Positions 55,857 through 64,000 of a stretch of DNA of 64,000 nucleotides are shown here, piece after piece. The number at the start of each line of letters is the position of its first letter. Within the stretch, counting starts at the first letter, position 1. The notes below the pieces were generated by a model, which was not told where the DNA came from, searched no databases, and worked only from the letters and a program-made list of their open reading frames with translations. A program made the position numbers and the translations under genes. The DNA comes from Taiwanofungus camphoratus (Eukaryota; Basidiomycota; Agaricomycetes; Polyporales; Taiwanofungaceae): the NCBI GenBank assembly GCA_003999685.1, contig CP021223.1:186001-250000 (forward strand), in the 5' to 3' direction.

Positions 55857-56903
55857 ATGGCGCCATCACATCTTCAAGGTCTCAACATAGTCCACCAAGC
55901 ACCGCCCCCGAACGCCTACCTCTCAGACGCGGATTTGCTCTCAGTGCCCCCCTTCCCCGACCTCTCTGCTCAGCTTGATCTGTGGACCAACCTGAATTTC
56001 CAATCCGACGAGCCGCTCGCGCCCTGCCAGAGAGAGAGCGCCAAAGATAGCCGAGGTGATGCGGAGGGACATAAAGCGGCCGACGGTAGCGAGGATGACT
56101 TGGACCGCTACAACGACCAGGAGGATGATATGCAGACGCGCGGGGGCATTGCGGAGACCAATGCACATGAGAATGTAGTGACGGGGACCGTGCTCCCGCC
56201 CACCGGCGTAGCGCACGGTGGCGGTAACAACGCCTCCCTTCCAGTCAATGCTTCTGGCATGTCTATACCGCTAGACATCAACAGTCTTCTAGCCGGGTTT
56301 GGGATGGACCCCTTCCTGGTTCCGCCTATGCAGGCCACCCCTCAGGCGTCGAACGCAAACTCGCTTGCACAGTTACTGTCTCTACATGCTTCGACATTTC
56401 GTACTCCAATGAATAATGCGCCGGCCGCCCAGGCTCCGATACCCTCTCCTATCCAACCCCAGCAGCAACAACACCAGCAGTCTCCTGCTGTTTCTGTCCC
56501 CGCCCCCAAACGTGCGCGCCCCAATCGTTCCTCGGTCTCATCCGTCGAACAGTCGCCTGTAGAGTCCAACCCAAGTCCTGAGGCGGAGGACAGATCGTCT
56601 GTTACACCCCTCAACGCTGCTGAAGACAAGCGTCGGCGAAATACTGCTGCTTCTGCGCGATTCAGGCTAAAGAAGAAGGAAAGGGAGGCGGCTCTAGAAA
56701 GAAAGGCAAAGGAGCTGGAGGTACGAGTGGGCGAGCTGGAGAAAGAATGTGAGGCGCTCAGGAGAGAAAACGGCTGGCTGAAGGGATTAGTAGTAGGCGT
56801 TACCGGAGCGGGTGCAGTCCAACAGCAGGCGGGGACCGGCGCCGTCACGGCGGGAACCAAAAGAAACAGAGACGACGCGGAGGCACAAGTAGTGGAAAAT
56901 TAA
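55857..56903 (+). CDS. bZIP transcription factor
   Basis: Nuclear DNA-binding regulator acting as a dimer. It is a single exon of 348 residues, unusual in this intron-rich neighbourhood. The N-terminal 255 residues are low-complexity, with acidic stretches and a Gln/Pro-rich part (IQPQQQQHQQSPAVSVPAPK). The basic region (about 258-280) reads KRRRNTAASARFRLKKKERE, with the N-x3-A-S/A-x-R core that contacts DNA, and continues into a leucine zipper whose heptads carry LERKAKELEVRVGELEKECE and LRRENGWLKGLV. The NTAASARFR form is that of the Gcn4/Cys3/MetR group, so a role in amino-acid or sulfur regulation is a reasonable guess but not shown. Confidence 0.93.
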   Translation: MAPSHLQGLNIVHQAPPPNAYLSDADLLSVPPFPDLSAQLDLWTNLNFQSDEPLAPCQRESAKDSRGDAEGHKAADGSEDDLDRYNDQEDDMQTRGGIAETNAHENVVTGTVLPPTGVAHGGGNNASLPVNASGMSIPLDINSLLAGFGMDPFLVPPMQATPQASNANSLAQLLSLHASTFRTPMNNAPAAQAPIPSPIQPQQQQHQQSPAVSVPAPKRARPNRSSVSSVEQSPVESNPSPEAEDRSSVTPLNAAEDKRRRNTAASARFRLKKKEREAALERKAKELEVRVGELEKECEALRRENGWLKGLVVGVTGAGAVQQQAGTGAVTAGTKRNRDDAEAQVVEN

Positions 56904-57740
56904 TGAAGTACAGTTTGCCGAGATTTTTTCGACCTTGTTTTTTGTTCAACTTATTCACTTCTTGCTACCGTTCAGCTGCTATTGACAGGGTTGTGGACAA
57001 CCTTCTAGCGCTGTTGTATTTTTCCAAAGCACCGGTACCGCACGTACTCGTGCGCGATTGATATAGTTGGGAAGTGTAAAGAAGCACCAGAATTGTGTAT
57101 TCGTAGACAGCTATTGGTATCGAATGCATATGATATGCCCAGAAACCGGTAAAAATACTGCCAATACTTGTTACCTCACTGTAGGTGCCTGTACGTGTTG
57201 GACGCCGTGGAAAGTAGACAAGTAACTATCGGGAAGCCTGCGCCGCCTCGATTGTTCGAGCTGCTCAGTATACATACATTGGAAATTCCGTTCTGTAATG
57301 TTCGTTTGTTTAAAACTGGGAGCAAGTCGTTGGGAAAATGCCTACTACTTAAGCAATACCAAGTTTTACTAGTTCTGTACAGCGGAAGCGGGTCACGATT
57401 AACACTCTGCTCGAACTTGTGTAGACGCGATAACTCTGAGCTGGGAGTTGTGATCGGTAATCACGTGTATGGGCGCTTAACTTATGAAGTTCGTGGTGAT
57501 TCCCCTTCGTAGTACGCGTCTACCCTCACGACTCCTCAGTTACCTCCAACAGGATACAAGATCTCGAGTGAACCTAATCAGTAGTGGAATCAAACAAGTC
57601 TGCACAAACTACTGGAATCATATAGTACAGGTAACCTGTTCCCCGTGCAAAGAACAGTATGTATGCTGATACACCATAGCGCTAGCCACCTGCATGTCAC
57701 AGCTCTGGACTGATTGGCCTGGACGCTCAAGACACGACTT
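56904..57740. other. Intergenic region
   Basis: 3' flank of the bZIP gene and 5' flank of the LysM gene. No convincing frame, and no repeat seen. Confidence 0.4.
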
Positions 57741-59336
57741 ATGCCGTTCGTGAACGGCCTCAAAGACAATGAAGACCTAGATTCTGCTTTCCACAATCCA
57801 TTTGCAGCACATTCAGAGGGATCTTTCACTTCGGCTATTAGGACCAGCGAAACTCGACCAGCCTTTAGGCGACGTGGTTCGGACGGCCCTGCCAAGAGGA
57901 CGAGGAACAATCATGATCCATGGCATACTGAGCACTCAAGGTCACGGACGCTCGACAGTGGTAGAGAGGGTAGCACTAGTCAGCATCCGCTGGCCCCAGC
58001 AGTAGGGAACCAGCTCAGCTCCGATTTCGCTGGCACTCATGTTTCGGCACATGAGACGCGTCCTCACATGAAACGTCTTCTCAGCGATTTGGATGCGCTA
58101 CCAAACAGTTCCGAGCTTCATGGAGAGGGCACGAATGGTCAGGATCCCAGGGACGGTCTTTCCTCGCTGAAGGAGGATCGGAAAGCCTACATTGTTCACG
58201 AGGTGAACTAAATCAAACCTTGTCTACAATTCCCTTCTAACAGTACTGTGAATTTTCTCCTTTGCATGAAGATAAAGCCGAAGGACTCTCTACCAGGTGT
58301 GGCACTCAGATACGGTATTACCACAACAGATCTTCGCAGAACAAACCAGCTCTGGCCATCCGATCCCATTCATTTACGCAAGGTGCTCTACATTCCCCTA
58401 GAGAAAGCATGCCACTCGAAACAATTTAGAACTACATTTCATCTAGACAAAGGCAATGAAACTGGACTTACAGAAGTTGATAGAGCCCGCACTGAGAAAG
58501 AGCGGGATGGAGCGGGGATTTCAGAGAAACACGCGCTGAACAGTCTCACCATAATTCGCATTCCCTCATCTCAGCTTTCTTTCTTTCCTCCAGCGTCAAG
58601 CACAAGCGGTAGTGCAGAATCTCGCTCTAAGTCTGGAGCACACACCCTTCCTCGGGCCATGAATGCGATACCCAATCGCGCTGCTCTTCCCGTCTCATTC
58701 ACCAGTTCGAGATCTTCGCCTCGTCCTCGTCGATCTCCACCTACAGCACCGTCGTCCTACTCTGCTTCTATCTCGACGCCTCAAGTGCCTTCACTTCGTT
58801 CACCGGGTAAAACTCTAGGAGCCATACTCAACGCCCTTCCTATCCGCATCGTACCATCCTCAAAGCATACCTTTATCGGACGCTTATCTTCAGACTCGAC
58901 CAGCGCAAGCGCTTCAACCCCGAGTGACGAGCAGGAATGGGGGCATGAGATGGAGAACGTCAGCGTAACGTCCTCTTCGGGGACGACAAACCGGGGCGAA
59001 GACCTCCATGCAAGATACAATTCGCACTTGCGCGATCGCTCCCCGCCGGTCATGCAGCTCAAGAAAGCGGGCACTAACGAGGCTGTCGAGATGGAGCCGT
59101 ATCCTTCCGCCTTCATGGCCCACGTGCGCCCAAGGCACGTAGACGACCTTGTTGTGCAACCTGCAACAGTGCCGAACGCCGTTGCATCTTATCGTGCGGA
59201 TCTGGCATACATAAATCCCGAGAGTGCATCGTCGTCCTCGCAGCCACAACTAGTGGTGCGGACGGCACAGCTGCAGCCTTCGCCAATTATGCAGCTACCA
59301 TTGACAGCGAGGCGGTCAAAGTCTCGAGATTCATAG
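57741..59336 (+). CDS. LysM-domain protein, probably intracellular
   Basis: Function unknown. Two exons, 57741-58202 and 58272-59336, give about 508 residues. A single LysM motif is formed across the splice, about residues 150-197: AYIVHEIKPKDSLPGVALRY followed by GITTTDLRRTNQLWPSDPIH and LRKVLYIPL. LysM usually binds N-acetylglucosamine glycans, but there is no signal peptide: the N-terminus (MPFVNGLKDNEDLDSAFHNP) is polar and the first 145 residues are charged and disordered. This places it with the LYSMD-type cytoplasmic proteins of eukaryotes. The long C-terminal tail is Ser/Pro-rich with no further domain. A different acceptor, at 58246, would put the LysM part out of frame. Confidence 0.85.
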
Positions 59337-62300
59337 GCAGGGCAACCCGGCTGCAGACAATGGTTGGTAGAAGGAGATCCGTTCGGTATCTGGTAGCGCG
59401 TTGTCGGTTCGTGCGCCTAGGGAAGCGATGACTTGGCTCTGGTTTCCCCCATTGATTTATACTGGACGTCACATTAGGGTTGAAGTTACGAGATGCGGTA
59501 TCGATCGAGAGACAGACCACCTAGCCCCTGGCAGGGTCATTGGTCAGACGATCAGTCTTTATTGGATGGATACATGTGGTGTAGCTCTTCCGACTGGCGT
59601 GATCTGCCTCATGATTTACTCCAGGGTTTGAGAGTGGGATGGACCCACAATCAAGAGGCACGAACAAGGATATTTACTCGTCGTTCCTAGGCAGATACCC
59701 AAACCAGGCGAGGAGCGCGACGAGACCATCTGTTGATTTGGCTCCATCATACAGGAGTTGTCATCTGCTGCGAAAAGGAATGCTGGTAGCCGATAGTCTA
59801 CAACTGAATCCAGACGATCCCACGACTCCGCCTTCCTGTACATGAACTCGCGATATGACGTGTTGTCTCCGCAAGCCGAGAAGGACAGCAAGTAGCTCGT
59901 GCTTCCTGTGGCACACCCGGCCTGAACGCAGTGTGTTCTATTACCCCCTGCCCGGTGGGCGTCGGTCTTCTGCCTTGGCGCATAGTCCATACGGTTGAAA
60001 TCTTCGGCCTCCAATGACATTGGAGGGTTTAGAGCGAACTTTCCTCAGCTTCAGGTGCCATTGCATGATGCAACTCCTACACGTTCGAACCTTGTTACAA
60101 TGTGAATGTTTTGTATTGTCCACCCTTACTCCAGTGGGTACTTGTTGTGTCCGAAGTGGACAGAGTTCAGGAGCAAGTAACGGCGGATCAAAGGACGCTA
60201 TTTCCGTACCAACAGTGTATGTGTGCATCCACGGTGCTCCTGGCGTAGCCTATCTGACAGGAGAATCGGTGGTCTCTTGATGGAAAATTTTGCGCGTGGA
60301 GTGATGGTTAAGGGAGATCCCAGTCGCGCCCCGAAAGCTTAGCAGATGCGGGAAAGTTCCGAGGTCCGACTGTTTCTTTGCTAACACCAGTCCCACTTCC
60401 CTGTGTTTATAACGAGAGAGTTGGGGCCGAATTCCACAATGACAATGTTTAAACTTTTTGAATGTCGTAGTCGGTTCCAGTTGGTGAAGTCTTGACTGAT
60501 CTTCTCACCTTTTCCATGTCAATGTCACGAAGCAGAATTGTTCACAGTGCAGCGGGCAACGTGCGAAGAAGATCCGTTGGAATACGGATAGCTATGACCA
60601 CTGTGCAGCGCAGTGTCTTAGTAGCCTTCGGAAGTATAGTAATCTCTTTTGATCTACATCAATATCAACATCCTTGCTAATCCTTCGCTCTGCCAGCGTC
60701 TTCAAGACTGCTAGCGTTCACGCCGTGTTGCCCTGCGGATCTGTCGATTGAAGGTTGCAATGTCCGCTACTCTGCGTTTCGCTTTCCCTATCATTGCTGC
60801 GTGTTGCTAGCTACTGGTTATTCCCTCTTCTACGAAAGCTGGAAATCAGTTCCATCGCCGCTTCTTGTGACAGCATTCTCATCCTTCTCATTCAACGGAC
60901 GGTAGATGATTGGACCTTTCACTCGAAGGAAGGACCCTTTGGCGGGAAGTTTCGGTTTCCGATGTGGCAGTTCTGTCAGATGCGGTTGTACTGATGCCTT
61001 CGCTGCGTGGCACACCGATACAATCGCTGTGGAGCAAAAGAAGTAATGTGCGCAGGCGGTCGACCATCTTTCAGGGGACGTATCGAGATGACGGCATCCA
61101 AGAACACACTACATATGCACGCTGCAACCCTACAAATGTGACATGTGGTCTACTAAATGTAGCCTGCAGCCGACCAGGGGAGAAAACTCGCACCATGCTT
61201 TCCCGATACGTTGCTGTCATGGAATTGATCGTGGTACGTCGATGCGAATTGTGTGTTATAAGTTCCGGCTGACAATGGATTTACTAACTTACGCCTGGCT
61301 TCTCGGTAGACGGGTGACCGGTCTACCCGATATAGGAAGACCTAGCGCATACACTGTCGGCTTTAGATGTCGCCGCCTTCCTTGTGTCCGCAAAGCACAG
61401 TACAGCTCGACCCTATTTTCTGTCCCATCTAAAACGCACTGATTAGGACCCCACGGTCCGGGTAGAGTCTGCGGCCCCGACAAGGTTCTTTGCGAAGCAC
61501 AGGGCACGATGCAGTCGACACTTGTTTCGTCTTCTGGTACGTGGGCACAGCATTTGTACAGCAGCTTCACTTATCGCATGTCAACTAGGCCTCTGTGAGA
61601 AGTCACACCAAACGTGTTATCATTGCAGGATTTTCTACCTGTTTCAATTGTGTCGCCCCGTCATCGCTCATGACTCCTGAAACTGAGCAGCTGGGAATCC
61701 GTCGAATGTCGCGGAACCTCGTTCTGGAAGACGTGTGGCTTCCGCTTCCGATGAAACTCCACGTCTACTACAGGAATGGTCCTGGACCCGTGATGGTACA
61801 TGTCTTTAATTGGGTACGGATTCTTCTTCATGAGATGGTAGCTTCGGTCCTTCCAACGGGCCCCAGAACGAGCATCCAGGCATTGTGATCTGCTTGCGTG
61901 AGTCGATGCTGTACGTCATCCATTATACAGATTTTACACCATCATTACGCCGGCCATGAACTGGCCCTGCATGACAGCACGAGTTGATGCGGGGAAGGAA
62001 GTAACTTGTGAAGGAGCCTCATCTGTATAGCACACCGCAGTCGATGCTCTAACACAGAGCACAATGATCGGCATTTGACCGCCTGCTTGCGAAGCAATTG
62101 CAACTTATGCAACTTTTGACACGAGGATGCCTCATCTCGCAATTCCACCTCATGTATGTCATTGTGGCATTTCGATACTTCATCTTCCATGAAGCGTGTC
62201 GCAGTTCGCGGCTCTGCTGGCAAACCTCTTCGGCATCTTTAACACACAGTTCGGCTACTTCGCTTCGGATGGATAGCTGATCAATAGCTTCCCGTATACG

Positions 62301-64000
62301 GACTTAGCATGGTCTTCGGCGCTCTTCCCACACAATTCAAAGATAACAATGCTAGTTCGTAAGCGGAGAACCTGTTACTTGCCATCGCCATTGGAACGAG
62401 GACTCTTGGAGGTCGAGATTTATATTATCAGCTTTCAACAAGGTGGTGTCCTTCTGCGCAATATTTCTCCATTACGTCTTCAAGAATTCACCTATATTCT
62501 GCTGAGCACAGAGACACCAACCCTTCCTCTACAACATGGACGAGACCCTCTAATGACTCATGATCCTCCAACTTAGCGTGCTCCTTCGCACAGAATACAC
62601 ATGGTCCAGGTTTAAGGAAATTTACCGAGTCTCCTGGTTCGTTGTATTCTTATGTGCTCTGAAGCTCCTCTCAGATGATTGGAGAGAGCATGAAGCCCTT
62701 CCATCTTACCGACACATATCTCCCCTCGGCCATGGTCTACGGATGCATGGAGGGCTATCCTATCTATGGCACGTCTGGACTTTCGTGCGGCATCTAGAAG
62801 TGTTGATACCCGTGCCGGTGTTGTGCGCTTTCCAGCCCCACAAGTAGTCCAGGCCTATGCGCGGTCTCGAACACGTACCACAATTATGCTATCGTGACCC
62901 AGCCGAGAAAACGCGGACTCAGCTGTCGACAAAATGCCGTTCTAGCGTAAGGTACTCTCAAAGAAGGCCCACTCTGTGTGTGGTGGTGATACCATAAGAT
63001 TGCAGCCGTGCTTCTAGCTTTTGTTCTGATATCTCTTGTCCTAGTCATCTTGCCTGGTTACCAGTGTTTGAAGACGAAGTGGGCGTATCATTAATTAAAC
63101 TGTACTAATGAATCATACAACTTCGCTGTCGTGATAATCCCAATCGAAGTTTCTGCCTTCAATCCTTTTCATTACTCGTCATAGCAACCCAATTGTCTGC
63201 TTGGATCCGAGTCCGCTTGCCCTTTGTCCGTATTCGCTGTAAAGATTTCGTTTGCCGATCTATGCGATCGACCATTCCGAGTCTCCGAAAGATCTTCTGA
63301 AAGACTACTAGACGACTTTGTTGAGGACTGCCCGAGCTCAAGAGTCTAGACTACTTTATTACCTCCGATACTTACATGTGGGACAGCTTGCTGGCGAAGT
63401 CCACCAGTCTCGATGCCGCGGGCGGCCAGGGGCCAGTCTGGACCACCATGAAGTGAATCATAATCTGTCAACTGTCCGAAGAAGATACGGCGGGAATCTT
63501 GTCGGAATATATCTATGTACGCATTAGCACCTGCGGCACTCGAAAGCTTGATAGTTGGCGAAGCGTTGGTAAACGACAGCTGTAATACAAGTTTTGCTCC
63601 GCGGCCGGGAGGCCACGGAGTACTGTACTAATACGACCGTAGGTTCGCTACATGTGTGACAGGCCGAACTCACATGGACCCTAGTTCGTGGTTTGTTGTG
63701 ACATTGGGACATGAGCGTCAGCGCCGAAATGGGTATTAAGCGCCTGTGCTGGCCTTTGTGACCATGACCAGGGGCGAAGTGAGTTCAGTTCGGAGGCCTT
63801 GTGACATGTGACTGAACCTACAGTATACTTATACTATACACACCGTTGATTGCCATATCAAGTTGCCACGGTTGCGATCAAGTCTCGTGCTATTGATTTG
63901 TAAATGGGCACTTGTCCTTACACTACATATGACACAATTCATACAACTATCACTGGCACCCTTCTTGATTTTTTTTGAGGATGGAGCTCTACCTAATTGC
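59337..64000. other. 4.7-kb stretch without a recognisable gene
   Basis: All frames are short; the longest are 134 codons (60020-59616, minus) and about 120 (60910-61272, plus). None carries a motif I know, and no chain of frames with splice signals could be built. Base composition is close to that of the genic DNA, so this does not look like the CpG-depleted block. It may contain decayed genes, non-coding RNA genes, or repeats not recognisable from a single copy. Confidence 0.4.

Noticed and set aside
56342-56860. 172-codon minus-strand frame inside the bZIP gene
   Set aside because: Antisense shadow; the sense frame has a full bZIP domain.
1-64000. tRNA, rRNA, CRISPR arrays, operons
   Set aside because: Scanned by eye for B-box-like GGTTCGANTCC sequences and spaced direct repeats; none convincing. 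The organism is eukaryotic, so CRISPR and operons are not expected.

Overview
The window is nuclear DNA of a filamentous basidiomycete, most likely a mushroom-forming Agaricomycete. The evidence is dense multi-exon genes whose introns are mostly 45-70 bp with GT-AG ends, TF, F-box and GPI-protease families typical of that class, and several small inverted-repeat transposons. No rRNA, tRNA, CRISPR or operon structure was seen. All exon models below were joined by hand from reading frames, splice signals and phase.

Layout, left to right. 1.8-4.0 kb: a Zn2Cys6 transcription factor (+). 4.8-5.6 kb: an 806-bp inverted-repeat transposon with a 5-bp target duplication. 5.9-7.0 kb: an OB-fold protein (-). 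7.9-12.5 kb: a large Bre4/ArAE-type membrane transporter (+) with a 7-nt micro-exon. 12.5-13.5 kb: remains of an unidentified gene (-). 13.9-17.9 kb: CTR9, a Paf1 complex subunit (+), convergent with a HIT zinc-finger protein (18.1-18.95 kb, -), which is divergent from a GPI-anchored aspartic protease (19.3-21.9 kb, +). 23.2-23.8 kb: a non-autonomous hAT element. 24.1-25.3 kb: a Ymc1-like mitochondrial carrier (-). 25.6-26.9 kb: an AT-rich block almost without CpG. 28.7-30.4 kb: a Nudix NADH pyrophosphatase (+). 31.1-32.5 kb: an unknown one-pass membrane protein with a zinc ribbon (-). 35.5-36.5 kb: a GNAT acetyltransferase (+). 37.2-38.8 kb: a disrupted F-box gene (-). 39.1 kb: a small TA-flanked MITE.

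40.3-44.0 kb: a divergent pair, a Rkm4/SETD6-like SET methyltransferase (-) and a Sec14-like lipid-transfer protein with a C-terminal membrane anchor (+). 45.3-46.6 kb: the PP4 phosphatase catalytic subunit (-). 48.8-49.7 kb: a C2H2 zinc-finger protein (+). 52.2-53.3 kb: the splicing factor Cwc24/RNF113 (-). 53.75-53.99 kb: a fold-back MITE. 55.9-56.9 kb: a single-exon bZIP factor (+). 57.7-59.3 kb: an intracellular LysM protein (+). 59.3-64 kb: 4.7 kb in which no gene could be recognised.

The genes are a mix of unrelated housekeeping and regulatory functions: transcription elongation, splicing, phosphatase signalling, lipid transfer, mitochondrial transport and nucleotide clean-up. Nothing indicates a metabolic cluster or defence island. 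The most unusual observations are in RNA processing (a 7-nt exon, two GC-AG introns, a 12-nt last exon that alone encodes the PP4 C-terminal tail) and in four small, structurally well-bounded DNA transposons. No clearly new biological system was found.
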